A stretch of 22,698 nt of DNA from an uncultured Collinsella sp. (GTDB lineage Bacteria > Actinomycetota > Coriobacteriia > Coriobacteriales > Coriobacteriaceae). Positions 1-9,900 of this stretch are shown here, in pieces. A model generated the notes under the pieces. The model had not been told where the DNA came from. It worked only from the letters and a program-made list of their open reading frames with translations, and did not search any database. Both the position numbers and the translations under genes were made by a program. How positions within the stretch are numbered: position 1 is the stretch's first letter; each line of letters starts with the position of its first letter. The stretch is taken from contig CAKTWE010000027.1 of the NCBI GenBank assembly GCA_934630385.1, forward strand, positions 1 to 22,698. The letters are read 5' to 3'.

Positions 1-920
1 TGGATCGGCGACGGCTTGAGAGGACTGCCCTCGATATCGTTAAGCTGAATCAGGTTAACGTGGCACAGCGTGCCCTCGCAGAAGTCGCAGAGCGCCTGCA
101 TCTCGGGGTTTGTGTCGTTGACGCCCTCAATCATGGCGTACTCATAGGTTGGACGGCGACCGGTCTTTTCAGTGTAGAGCTGAAGGGCCTCGTGGAGGCG
201 CAGGAGCGTGTACTTCTTAACGCCCGGCATCAGCTTGTTGCGCGTCGACTGGATAGCGGAGTGCAGCGAGACGGCGAGCGTGAACTGCTCGGGGATATCT
301 GCAAACTTGCGAATTCCAGGGATAACGCCGCTGGTAGAAACAGTAAGGTGACGTGCTCCAATGCCGATGCCATCGGGGTCGTTGAGGATACGCAGCGCCT
401 TGAGGACCTCGTCGTAGTTGGCAAACGGCTCGCCCTGACCCATGAACACGACACTCGTTGCTCGCTCGCCAAAGTCGTTGGAGACATGGAGCACCTGGTC
501 AACGATCTCTTGTGCGGTCAACGAACGCTTAAGGCCGTTCAGGCCGGTAGCGCAAAATGCACATCCCATGCCACAGCCGGCCTGGGTGGATACACAAACG
601 GAGAGCTTGTTGCGGCGAGGCATGCCGACGGTCTCGACGGAGATGCCGTCGTGATACTCGAGCAGGTATTTGCGGGAGCCGTCCTTGGAGACTTGCTTGG
701 TGAGCTCGGTCGGCGTGTCAAAAGCAAATGCCTCTTTGAGCTGCTCGCGGAATGCCTTCGGAAGGTTGGTCATATCGTCAAACGAACAAACGTTCTTCTC
801 AAAAACCCATTCAATGAGCTGTTTGGCGCGGAAGGTGGGTTGGCCGAGTTCGGCAACGAGCTCGCGAATATCGTTTTGGCTCAAGTCGCGAATGTCCTGA
901 GATTTAGTCCTGGGATTCAT
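1..920 (-). CDS. rlmN: 23S rRNA/tRNA adenine-C2 methyltransferase RlmN (3' end beyond window)
   Basis: Radical-SAM enzyme that methylates C2 of A2503 in 23S rRNA and A37 of some tRNAs (family knowledge). Reading the minus strand from ATG at 918-920 gives 306 residues with no stop before the window edge; the family is about 350-400 residues long. The cluster motif CxxxCxxC is at Cys116, Cys120 and Cys123 within QAGCGMGCAFCATG. A GGEP-like motif follows (MGQGEPFANYD, about 160-170). The N-terminal region (DLSQNDIRELVAELGQPTFR) is the usual RlmN accessory domain. The catalytic methyl-carrying Cys near the C terminus is outside the window. An AAAGG ribosome site lies about six bases before the ATG. 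The gene diverges from ddl across 85 bp. Confidence 0.95.
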   Translation of the reverse strand, partial: MNPRTKSQDIRDLSQNDIRELVAELGQPTFRAKQLIEWVFEKNVCSFDDMTNLPKAFREQLKEAFAFDTPTELTKQVSKDGSRKYLLEYHDGISVETVGMPRRNKLSVCVSTQAGCGMGCAFCATGLNGLKRSLTAQEIVDQVLHVSNDFGERATSVVFMGQGEPFANYDEVLKALRILNDPDGIGIGARHLTVSTSGVIPGIRKFADIPEQFTLAVSLHSAIQSTRNKLMPGVKKYTLLRLHEALQLYTEKTGRRPTYEYAMIEGVNDTNPEMQALCDFCEGTLCHVNLIQLNDIEGSPLKPSPI

Positions 921-959
921 GGAAGCCTTTCGATTTTGGGGAAACGTAGACGGTATCGC

Positions 960-989
960 TACAATATGGTATCAGCTGCAGAAATTATA
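960..989. promoter_or_regulatory. Divergent promoter elements between rlmN and ddl
   Basis: On the plus strand TACAAT (960-965) is a good -10 for ddl, with a weak TTGGGG (936-941) at 18-bp spacing. On the minus strand, the plus-strand ATTATA at 984-989 reads as a perfect TATAAT -10 for rlmN; its -35 is not convincing. The ddl ribosome site AGGAGGAG is at 991-998. Assigned by eye only. Confidence 0.4.
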
Positions 990-1005
990 GAGGAGGAGTC
1001 TGCCC

Positions 1006-1971
1006 ATGCCGGGTAAAAGCCTAGAGAACATGCACGTAGCGGTCTTGGCGGGCGGTCATTCCGCTGAGCGCGAGATTTCGCTCGATTCGGGAAAAAACGT
1101 CGTGGTTGCCTTGAAGGAGGCTGGCTACACTTCGGTGGAGCTGCTCGATACGGCCGCCGATGACTTTATGGTGACTATGGCGACCGGTGGCTTCGATGTG
1201 GCGTTTATCGCCATGCACGGTGCTGGCGGCGAGGATGGCGCCATGCAGGGCGCCATGGAGACCTTAGGTATCCCCTACACGGCATCGGGCGTTCTTGCCA
1301 GCGCTTGCGGTGCGGACAAAGAGGTGTCCAAGCTCCTGTACGCCAAGGCGGGGATCCCCATCGCCCCCGGACTGGCGCTCGAGACGGGTGACGAGGTCGA
1401 TATCGACCATATCGTCGAAGTCTGTGGCGAACGCTGCTTTGTGAAGCCTGCTGTCAATGGTTCGAGCTACGGTATTTCACTGGTGCATGAGCCTTCCGAG
1501 CTGCCGGCTGCCATCAAGAAGGCATTCGAGTATGGTGACAAAGTGCTCGTCGAGAAGTGCATCGAGGGAACCGAGATTACGGTAGGCGTGTACGGCGAGG
1601 ACGATGTGCGCGCCCTGCCGATCGTCGAGATTCGCAAGCCTGAGGATTGTGAGTTCTACGACTTGGACGTCAAGTACGTCGACCCTACGGATATCCACCG
1701 TATTCCGGCGCAGATTTCGCCTGAAAACTACGCCCGCGCCCAGGAGCTTGCTTGCGCCGCCCACAAGGCCCTCGGCTGTCTGGGCATTTCGCGCAGTGAC
1801 TTTATCGTGAGTGAAGACGGCCCCGTCATTCTTGAGACCAACACCATTCCCGGCATGACCGATACGTCGCTGTATCCGGATGAGATTCGCCATACCGACG
1901 ATATGACGTTCCCCCAGGTCTGTGACAGCCTGATTCGCATGGGCCTTCGTCGAGCGGGCGTTGCATGCTAA
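1006..1971 (+). CDS. ddl: D-alanine--D-alanine ligase
   Basis: ATP-grasp enzyme that makes the D-Ala-D-Ala dipeptide for peptidoglycan precursors in the cytoplasm. The 321-residue length is normal. Family motifs in order: AGGHSAEREIS (10-25, with the substrate-binding Glu21), HGAGGEDGAMQG (71-82), VKPAVNGSSYGIS (146-158, ATP-binding loop), the omega-loop EFYDLDVKY (216-224), and SRSDF plus LETNTIPGMT (262-285), which carry the Arg, Glu and Asn that bind phosphate and Mg. The start is fixed by AGGAGGAG seven bases before the ATG. The last codons overlap the next gene by 7 nt (ATGCTAA), so the two are probably translationally coupled. Nothing suggests a D-Ala-D-Lac ligase, although specificity cannot be proved by reading. 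Confidence 0.95.
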   Translation: MPGKSLENMHVAVLAGGHSAEREISLDSGKNVVVALKEAGYTSVELLDTAADDFMVTMATGGFDVAFIAMHGAGGEDGAMQGAMETLGIPYTASGVLASACGADKEVSKLLYAKAGIPIAPGLALETGDEVDIDHIVEVCGERCFVKPAVNGSSYGISLVHEPSELPAAIKKAFEYGDKVLVEKCIEGTEITVGVYGEDDVRALPIVEIRKPEDCEFYDLDVKYVDPTDIHRIPAQISPENYARAQELACAAHKALGCLGISRSDFIVSEDGPVILETNTIPGMTDTSLYPDEIRHTDDMTFPQVCDSLIRMGLRRAGVAC

Positions 1972-4859
1972 TCGAGGACGCTGTATCTCCTGGAACGCCG
2001 AAATTTGTCATCGATGCCTATGCCACGCTCGCCGAGCGCGCCAAGACGCAGTCGTTCGGTCTTATCGAGGAGGATGTCATCGTCCTCGATACCGAGACCA
2101 CGGGTTTGTCGGTGCAAGACAACGAATTGATCGAGATCTCCGCGGCCCGTCTTTCGGGCCGCGAGGTCGTAGAGCGCTTCGATACCTTCGTGCATCCCAA
2201 GCAGCTGATTCCCACCGAGATTATCGAGCTCACAAGTATCACGAACGCTGACGTGGCCGATGCTCCGTCAGACGTTGAAGCCGTGTCTGCTCTCGCCGAT
2301 TTTGTCGGCGGATGCCCGGTGATCGCGCATAACGCCACCTTCGATCGATCGTTTATCGAGTCGGTTAAGGGCGGTGTCAACGTGAGCGATATCTGGATTG
2401 ATTCACTGGCGCTGTCGCGCATCGCGCTTCCGCGCTTGGCTTCGCACAAGCTGTCTTTTATGGCCGACCTGTTCGGCTGCGATTCGGTATCACACCGTGC
2501 CAACGCCGATGTCGATGCCCTGTGCGGCGTGTGGCGCGTGTTGCTCGTGGCACTCACTGACTTGCCCCAAGGCCTTATGGCGCGCCTGGCCGACATGCAT
2601 CCCGACGTACCCTGGTCCTATCGTCCTATCTTCTCGTTCTTGGCAGGGCAGAACCCCGGGTCCATCTTCTCTCTCAGCGCAGCTCGTGCTGACGTTCTCA
2701 AGGCAGGTCGCGCCGACGATCGGGTGGACGCCGACGAACTGCCGGTCCTCAAGATGCCGAGTCGCGAAGAAATCGAGGCGGATTACGCCCCCGGCGGCCT
2801 GGTTAATCGCATGTATCCAACCTACGAGCCGCGTGATGAGCAGATCGCGATGGCGCTCGAGGTTCGCGATGCGCTGGTCACGGGCACTCATCGTGTAATT
2901 GAGGCGGGCACAGGCGTCGGCAAATCGATGGCCTATCTGGTGCCTTTTGCCGAGGCGGCGCGACGTAATAACATCACCGTCGGCATTGCGACCAAATCGA
3001 ATAACCTCGCCGACCAGCTCATGTACCATGAGCTGCCAAAACTTGCCGAGCAACTGCCGGGTGGCTTGTCGTTTTGCACATTGAAGGGGTGCGACCACTA
3101 TCCGTGTTTGCGCAAACTTGAGCGTATGAGCCGCAGCCAAGTCGAAATTACAACCAAACGTGATCCTGCCGACACGCTTACGGCAGTTGCTGTGATCATG
3201 GCGTACGTCTGCCAGTCAGCCGACGGCGATCTTGATTCGCTTGGCATTCGCTGGCGCAGCGTCAACCGTCCCGACTTTACGACGGCCTCGCGCGAGTGCG
3301 CTCGTCGCCTCTGCCCGTTTTTCCCCGATAAATGCCTCGTCCACGGCGCACGCCGTCGCGCGGCGCATGCCGATGTGGTTGTTACGAACCATTCTCTGCT
3401 GTTCCGCAATGTTGCGGCCGAGGGGAGGATTTTGCCTCCGATTCGTCATTGGGTAATCGACGAGGCCCATTCCATCGAGCGCGAGGCGCGTCGTCAGTGG
3501 GCGCGCGTGGTCTCGGCGGACGAATCGCGCGTTCTGTTTGAGCGCCTGGGCGGTTCGAGCGCTGGCGCGTTGAGCCAGATCTCCCGTGATTTGGCAACCT
3601 CCGAGGGCTCTACGCTCTATCTGGGCCTTACTGCCAAGGCGACGTCGACGGTTGCGCGCGCGAGCATGGCAATCGCCGACGTGTTCGATGGCGTTCGCGA
3701 GCTCGGCCGCCGTGCCCGTGGGGGTTATGACAACGCCAATCTATGGATTGGTCCCGAGCTGCGCGAATCTGACGACTGGCATGATTTCTTACAGTCGGCC
3801 TACACTGCCATCGACGCATTGGAACAAGCTGACAAGAGCGTCGACGCGCTGGTGCAAGCCGTCGCCGCCGACAAGCCCGAGGTCGTTGTCGACCTGGGTG
3901 ATATCTCGCGCCGTCTGCACGAGCTGGCCGAGAACCTCAAGCTCATCATTGACGGCACCGATGAACACTACGTGTATTCGCTGCAGGTTAATCGCAGGCT
4001 GCGTGCCGGCGGAGAGTCGATGACCGCAGAGCGCATCGACATTGGCGAGGCGTTGGCGACCGAGTGGCTGCCCGAGGTTCACACGGCGATCTTTGCCTCA
4101 GCGACCATGACGGTGTCCAAAAGCTTTGAGCACTTCAACCATGCTGTCGGGCTCGATCGCATCGGTGCTTCAACGTCCTCATCGCTGCACTTGGACTCGA
4201 GCTACGACTTCGATTCGAACATGGCTGTAGTCGTTGCGGGCGATATCCCCGATCCGCGCGACCGCGAGGCATATCTGGCATCCCTTGAGCATGTGCTGGT
4301 CGATGCGCACCTCGCCATGGGCGGATCGGTGCTCACGCTGTTCACCAACCGGCGTGACATGGAGGACCTGTACGCTCGCGTTGAGCCCAAGGTTGCCCGC
4401 GCGGGTCTGGAACTCAACTGCCAACAGCGCAACTCATCTCCTCGTCGCCTACGCGACCGGTTTATCAACGAACCGGCTTCGTCGCTCTTCGCTCTCAAGG
4501 CCTTTTGGGAGGGCTTTGACGCCAGCGGTGAGACGCTGCGATGTGTCATCATTCCCAAGCTGCCGTTTTCCAGCCCTACCGATCCGCTCTCCTGCGAGCG
4601 TAACCTGCGCGAGGACCGTGCTTGGGCGCGCTATTCGCTACCCGAGGCAGTGCTCGAGGTCAAACAGGCCGCGGGGCGTTTGATTCGCTCGTCGACCGAT
4701 AGCGGTGTGCTGATTTTGGCGGATCCTCGCCTGGTGACGAAAGGGTATGGCAAGAAGTTCTTGACATCGCTGCCCACGACTTCCTACCAGCGTATCGATT
4801 CAGCCCAGGTCGGCCACTACCTGCAGCTATGGCGACAGGCGCACGACCGACGACATTAG
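1965..4859 (+). CDS. dinG: DinG-family ATP-dependent helicase with N-terminal DEDDh exonuclease
   Basis: A 964-residue two-part DNA-processing protein. N-terminal 3'-5' exonuclease domain of the DnaQ/DEDDh type: Asp42 and Glu44 in LDTETTGL, AHNATFD (121-127), and His177 with Asp182 in SHRANADVD. The XPD/DinG-type superfamily 2 helicase follows: Walker A AGTGVGKS (314-321), DEAH at 499-502, and motif VI QAAGRLIR (901-908). Cysteines 376 (or 381), 445, 450 and 457 have the spacing of the DinG iron-sulfur cluster, so the domain probably holds a 4Fe-4S cluster and unwinds with 5'-3' polarity (family knowledge). The same exonuclease-helicase fusion exists in Firmicutes DinG. The start overlaps ddl by 7 nt, and the stop overlaps the stop of the convergent WYL gene by 4 nt. 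Role in DNA repair is inferred. Confidence 0.9.
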   Translation: MLIEDAVSPGTPKFVIDAYATLAERAKTQSFGLIEEDVIVLDTETTGLSVQDNELIEISAARLSGREVVERFDTFVHPKQLIPTEIIELTSITNADVADAPSDVEAVSALADFVGGCPVIAHNATFDRSFIESVKGGVNVSDIWIDSLALSRIALPRLASHKLSFMADLFGCDSVSHRANADVDALCGVWRVLLVALTDLPQGLMARLADMHPDVPWSYRPIFSFLAGQNPGSIFSLSAARADVLKAGRADDRVDADELPVLKMPSREEIEADYAPGGLVNRMYPTYEPRDEQIAMALEVRDALVTGTHRVIEAGTGVGKSMAYLVPFAEAARRNNITVGIATKSNNLADQLMYHELPKLAEQLPGGLSFCTLKGCDHYPCLRKLERMSRSQVEITTKRDPADTLTAVAVIMAYVCQSADGDLDSLGIRWRSVNRPDFTTASRECARRLCPFFPDKCLVHGARRRAAHADVVVTNHSLLFRNVAAEGRILPPIRHWVIDEAHSIEREARRQWARVVSADESRVLFERLGGSSAGALSQISRDLATSEGSTLYLGLTAKATSTVARASMAIADVFDGVRELGRRARGGYDNANLWIGPELRESDDWHDFLQSAYTAIDALEQADKSVDALVQAVAADKPEVVVDLGDISRRLHELAENLKLIIDGTDEHYVYSLQVNRRLRAGGESMTAERIDIGEALATEWLPEVHTAIFASATMTVSKSFEHFNHAVGLDRIGASTSSSLHLDSSYDFDSNMAVVVAGDIPDPRDREAYLASLEHVLVDAHLAMGGSVLTLFTNRRDMEDLYARVEPKVARAGLELNCQQRNSSPRRLRDRFINEPASSLFALKAFWEGFDASGETLRCVIIPKLPFSSPTDPLSCERNLREDRAWARYSLPEAVLEVKQAAGRLIRSSTDSGVLILADPRLVTKGYGKKFLTSLPTTSYQRIDSAQVGHYLQLWRQAHDRRH

Positions 4860-5773
4860 AGCGGGCAGGCGAGCGTCTCCGCATAGTCGCACAGACGCTT
4901 TGACAGGGCGGGGTCATCCATGATGCGGATGGCTCCGCCCTTTGCCATAACTTGGGCAAATAACCACGCTTCGGACGTGTAGCGGACGGTTACGATTGCC
5001 GTGTCCTCGTCAGCCTGATTGACTGATGTGATGCCAGCCCAGTCTAGATGGTCGGCAAGATCAAGCGGCATCGCGAGCTTTGTTTCGCGTCCCGCTTTCG
5101 CAAGCGAGTCTTGAAGGGTCGTAATCTTTGAGTGGTGCCGCTCGACCGAGTCGTCGGTCAGGACGATATCCTCGATCTTGTCGAGGCGATAACGGCGTTG
5201 CGCATCCTGCTCGGTGTCCCAGGCTACCAGGTACATGCTATCGCCGTTCGTCATAATGCGCAGGGGGTCAATGGTGCGCTCCCGCGCGTGCCCGTCGCCA
5301 AGCGAGCGATAGGTGATGCGGCAGCGAACGCCGTCCTGGATGGCGCAGTTGAGCTGCTGCCAATGGGAGCCGCGCGCAACAGTGTCGACAACGCGCTGGT
5401 TATACCCCAGTTCCTCGGGCAGAAGCGCGCGGCGGATGCGCGCTGCTGTCGCCGGTTCGATACCTAACGACTCAAGTTCATGGTTGAGTACGGCGCCCTC
5501 GGCCGCACTGAGGCGCAACGGCAGCACACGGCCTGCCTCGCCCGTCAGAATGACGCGCCCGTCACGGCATTCGCAGATGACGCGTGCCCCCGATTCGCGG
5601 TCTGCGAGCGTCGAAATGATGCCGATAATCTCATCGAGTGAAGCGCCGGTGATGTCGAAGCGACTGCAGATTTCACTGCGATCCATGCCCTTCTCGCCAG
5701 CGGCGTAGAGGGCTTCCATGATGTCGATGGCGCGCGAGAGCCTTTGCTCGCTCGTGAGTTTACGCGCAGGCAT
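4856..5773 (-). CDS. WYL-domain transcriptional regulator, PafC-like
   Basis: A 305-residue regulator. An N-terminal helix-turn-helix-like region (about 8-60) precedes a PafC-type middle segment (LPLRLSAAEGAVLNHELESL, 84-103). The WYL domain spans about 145-210 with the core YLVAWD (181-186) and the conserved Arg in YRLDKI (195-200). WYL domains sense ligands or nucleic acid; mycobacterial PafBC activates the RecA-independent DNA-damage response (family knowledge). It is the second gene of an operon, its ATG lying inside the upstream WYL gene (14-nt overlap). Two similar regulators in tandem match the PafB-PafC arrangement, but no proteasome or Pup genes are visible here, so the role in DNA damage is inferred. 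The stop overlaps the convergent dinG stop. Confidence 0.8.
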   Translation of the reverse strand: MPARKLTSEQRLSRAIDIMEALYAAGEKGMDRSEICSRFDITGASLDEIIGIISTLADRESGARVICECRDGRVILTGEAGRVLPLRLSAAEGAVLNHELESLGIEPATAARIRRALLPEELGYNQRVVDTVARGSHWQQLNCAIQDGVRCRITYRSLGDGHARERTIDPLRIMTNGDSMYLVAWDTEQDAQRRYRLDKIEDIVLTDDSVERHHSKITTLQDSLAKAGRETKLAMPLDLADHLDWAGITSVNQADEDTAIVTVRYTSEAWLFAQVMAKGGAIRIMDDPALSKRLCDYAETLACPL

Positions 5774-6782
5774 GGGCGTTCACCGTCCTTTCGATGAGGC
5801 GATTCCAAGCCTGTTTGAGTGCGTCGGGCGCTACGGGTCTCATGTTGTCGGCGCTGTGCTCCATACAAAATGAAGCGGCGGCATCTAGGTCGCGCACGCC
5901 AACGGTCCATCTCCATCCTTTGTCTGCGCGATCGAGGCTTCCGCGTCCTTGCGTAAGGGCGTGGACCATGTCCGCCGGCGTCTCGGCGGCAAACGAGAAT
6001 GTGGCCGCGATGGGGTCGCGGTCGGCAAAATCGAACTCAAAGAACAGCTGGTCATTGAGGTTAAAGTCGCTGGGGATGGTGTAGAAGCCGGAAGGTTTCC
6101 AGGCACGGACGATGCGGTCGCAGCGAAATGTCCTAACGGTACCGGATGCATCATCCAGACCGCAGAAATACGAAACGCCCTCGCGCTCGAACATGCCGTA
6201 GACGCAGACGGTGCGTTGACGCTGTTCCCCGCGTCCGTTTTGATACAGGAAGCGCAGCGCGCAACGCTCGGCGAAAGCGCTCCATACGGCATCAACCATG
6301 GGAGAGCGCGGGGCACGCGTTTCCGGGACGTCCGTCTCGCCGGTCAGGTATGCGATTTTGGACCGAATATCGGCGAGCGGCGTGGAAAAAGTGGACGATC
6401 CGGCGGCGAGCATCTGGTCTATGGCGTCCATAAGGATGTCTGCGTCCTCGGTGGTAATCAGGCCGCCGGCGGCAAACGTGTGGTCACGGTCGACGGCCCA
6501 GGCACTTTCTTCGGTTTCCTGGGAGCCGGGCGCGCGAACCTCCTTAATCACGATACCGCGCTCGAGTAGTTTTTCGCGGTCACGACGAAACTTGCGTTTG
6601 TCCGAATCGATATTGCCCGAGCCATAGCCCAAATCGGAGTCCAAAACGATCTGCTCAGTAGTCAGCGGTTCGGGAGAACTGTTGAGTACGAAGAAAAGAT
6701 TGAGGATACGCTGGGCAGTTTTGTCGTAGCCCGGCTCTGCCGAACTCTTTTTATTTGCTGCGGTCGTTGTGCTTGCCGTCAT
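5760..6782 (-). CDS. WYL-domain transcriptional regulator, PafB-like
   Basis: A 340-residue regulator and first gene of the WYL pair. The winged-helix region (about 20-80) contains DKRKFRRDREKLLERGI, which resembles the PafB segment in which an Arg/Lys-rich helix precedes 'L-E-x-G-I'. The WYL domain spans about 165-230, with YFCGLD (205-210) in place of the usual WYL core and the conserved Arg in FRCDRI. The first 18 residues are low-complexity and charged. The start at ATG 6782 is supported by GAGGAT five bases upstream. It diverges from the large M28-like gene across 198 bp. Most likely it forms a heterodimer with the downstream PafC-like protein, as PafB and PafC do in actinobacteria (inference). 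Confidence 0.8.
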   Translation of the reverse strand: MTASTTTAANKKSSAEPGYDKTAQRILNLFFVLNSSPEPLTTEQIVLDSDLGYGSGNIDSDKRKFRRDREKLLERGIVIKEVRAPGSQETEESAWAVDRDHTFAAGGLITTEDADILMDAIDQMLAAGSSTFSTPLADIRSKIAYLTGETDVPETRAPRSPMVDAVWSAFAERCALRFLYQNGRGEQRQRTVCVYGMFEREGVSYFCGLDDASGTVRTFRCDRIVRAWKPSGFYTIPSDFNLNDQLFFEFDFADRDPIAATFSFAAETPADMVHALTQGRGSLDRADKGWRWTVGVRDLDAAASFCMEHSADNMRPVAPDALKQAWNRLIERTVNAHACA

Positions 6783-6980
6783 AGAATCCTCGCATGAGAA
6801 GGTTGTTCGATGCCATGATTTTAGTCCGATATGGAGATTAGGCTATATCCATGTCCGTATGAGGCGTTAACGTAACCGGAATTCAGCTGTTTGCGTCCGC
6901 TCGGGGTATACTTTCGACTATATACGGTCCTAATGTGCAAGCACTGGGCCTATTTGTCGGATTATGGATGTGGAGCGCAC

Positions 6981-9900
6981 ATGGCGAACACCCAGAATTA
7001 TATTAACCACCTGCTGCAGAACACCGGCATCACGCCCGCGTGCAGCGAAGAGGAGCGTTTGGCTGCCGAGGATATCGCTCAGATTTTCCGCAACCACGGT
7101 TTTGATCCCGAGGTGCAGGAGTTTAATGCTCCTGCACCCAGCAGGCTGGCGTTTGCCGTAACGGGTATCTTGGCTTTTGTGGGCGCCTTGCTCATGGGTA
7201 TCGGCGGCGGCGTCGGCTTGGTCGGCACCTTGCTGGCGATTGCCGGCGCAGTGCTGTATGTGCTCGAGCGTATGGGCCGTCCTGTCATTTCGCGCTTGGG
7301 CAAAACGGGCGTGAGCCAAAATGTCATCGCCTATCACAAGGCTTCGGGCCCGCTCGCGTCTCCGCGCAATCGTCCCGTGGTCGTGGTGGCCCACTATGAT
7401 TCTCCTCGCGCCGAGTTGTTCGCGCGCGAGCCCTATGCGCCCTATCGCGCGCTGGTCGCAAAGTCGCTGCCGGTGGCGACGATCGTTCCCGCCGCCGTGG
7501 CCGTTCTGCGCATCCTGCCGCTCCCCGGCGCGCTCAAGGTCCTGCTGTGGATCGTAGCGATTCTCGCTTCGCTGGTGGCGCTTGCCAACGCGGCAAATAT
7601 CATTGCCAACCGTTTCGTGCTTCCCTATACGTCTGGATCGGTGTGCAACAAGTCTTCTGTTGCCGCCATGCTTGGTGTTATGGACAACGTTGCCCCTTAT
7701 CAGGGGGAAAATGAATTTCCCAACGATATTCCGTTCGATACGTATTTTGGCGAGCAAAAGCGCCGGGCCGAGGAAATGGCGCGTGCCGCGGCCGAGTACG
7801 CTGCGGCGCAGCAGCAAAACGATTATGGCAACACCATCGAATATGAGGAGCCGAGCTATACCGAGGACGAGTTCGGACAGCCGTTTGCTGCCGAGCCCGA
7901 GCAGGATGAGGCACCCGATGAGCAGATCGATGGCTTCGAGGGCGCTTCTGCTGACGCGACGCTGATCGGCACCATCGCGCCCGAGGCTCAGGACCAGGCC
8001 GTTCAGACCGAGGTGGCCACCGAGGAGGTGCCCGCCGCCGAGCCGGCGGAGGAGCCCGTAGTGGTCGAGCCCGAGCCCAAACTCTATCGCAATGCAGCCG
8101 GCAATATCCGCTTTGGCTCGGATGCCATCCGCGCGCTCGGTATGCTGCCCGAGTCCTGCTCGCTTGTTTACGATGAAGGCGAGGAACCGGCGTTTGAGCC
8201 CGAGCCCATTTCCGAGGCTCAAGAGCCCGTGTCTGATGTGTCCGCTGCGGACGCCGAGCTCGTGTCTGCCCCGTCCTCCGATATTGAGCCCGAGGCGGAG
8301 TCCACACTCGACCCCGCGGCCGGCCTTGACATTCTTGCTCCTGCCGCTCCGGAGCAGGCAGAGGACGATTCTGCCGATGAGGGCTACGACGAGTATCCGC
8401 AGCGCGTGTCCTACGAGAGCGATACCGATTTCTCGGCCGAGCTCCCTTCGACAACGCCCCATGCCGATATTGCTTCCGCATTCTCCTCGCTTGGCGCCAG
8501 CGCCTCCAGCTTTTTTAAGGGTGCCTTTGCGAAGGGCAAGAAGCTCGTTGACGACTTTGAGGAAAAGCGCGCTGCTGCCCGCGAGGCTGCCGAGCAGGAG
8601 GCTATAGCCCAACAACAGGCTGCCGAGGCCGAGCGCGAGCGCGCGGCACAGGAGTTTGAGCAGAACGAGGCCGAGCAGCCGGCGCCTGCCGACCCCGCTG
8701 ACGCCACGACGTCTTTCGAGGCCTCGCAGCCGACGTCCGCTGACGTCGCGGAGGCGACGACGTCCTTTGATGCGCAGCAGCCGGTCGATAACACCGTGTC
8801 CTTTGATGCCACGATGACGTTCGAGAAGCAGGGCACTGCGATCGCCGAGCCCATTTCCGTCTCCGATGAAGCTGCGGACGCAGCTGCCGCTACCGAAGGC
8901 GCGGTTGACGATGTGGCTGATTCTATTGAGGACAATGTGCCCGAGCAGGTCGAGGTGTCTGTTGTGGAGCCGAATTCCTCTACGGTCGATGAAGCTCCCA
9001 AGGCTGATGAATCCAGGCCCTACTCTACGCAGATCTTTACCATGCCCACGCCGAGCGATCCCGGCGCCACGGTAGCCAACGCCGCCCCCACGCAGGACGA
9101 GACAGTAGACTCCCTCATGGCTCAGATTTCGTCTCGTGTGCCGTCGCGCCCGCAGATGAATATTCCCGATCCGGCCTCCGCGCCCTCACCGTCGCCGCTG
9201 GCCTCCGTCCCCGACCCGTCGCTGCCCTCGATGCAGCAGGCCAACGTCGCGTCTCGTACGTCGTTGTTTGACCTGCCCGATCCTTCGGCGCAGACCGACG
9301 ATCCCTTTGTTACGGCACAGGGCTCGGAGCCCTCATCGGCGCCGGTGGCGCCCTCTATGCCCGTTGCACCGGATGTGCAGCCGCTCGAGACTATCTCGGC
9401 TCCCGTGACGACCCCGAAGCCCCAAAAGCGCGGTATCGGCGGCCTGTTTGGGCGCAAGAAAAAGAGCGACCAGGACAGCATGAGCGACTGGCTTGGTGTC
9501 GATGATGACTACGATGCCAAGAAGTCTGGCCGCGGCATCGGTTCGTGGGATAACTTTGAAGACGATGACGACGGTTGGAAGGGCGGCGCTACGTCTTCCG
9601 ATGGTGCATCGAATGAGGATATGCTCGCGGCAGTTGCCTCTATGGGTGATGATGAGTTGCTCGGCCATGATATTTGGTTTGTTGCGACGGGTGCCTCCGA
9701 TTGCGATGGTGCCGGCATGAAGGCTTTCCTGGCCTCTCATCGCGATAAGCTTCGTGGCGTGTTCTTTATCAACCTCGAGTCCATTGGTGCCGGCAGGATT
9801 TCGGTCGTGACGGTCGAGGGCGAGCAACAGCTGCTTAAGGGCGACCGCCGTATCATGAACCTGGTCAGCAAGGTCTGCAAGGCGTTCCATGTCGACTGCG

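Noticed and set aside
60..1016. 318-codon plus-strand frame over rlmN
   Set aside because: The minus strand encodes a clear RlmN with its CxxxCxxC motif; the plus frame is its mirror.
6891..6980. N-terminal extension of the M28-like protein from TTG 6891
   Set aside because: No ribosome site at the TTG, while ATG 6981 has GGAG five bases upstream; the stretch also contains TATACT-type promoter-like sequence.
6930..8615. 561-codon open frame on the minus strand, opposite the M28-like gene
   Set aside because: Shadow of a GC-rich gene with strong codon bias. No domain, Leu/Arg/Gly-rich composition, and no ribosome site.
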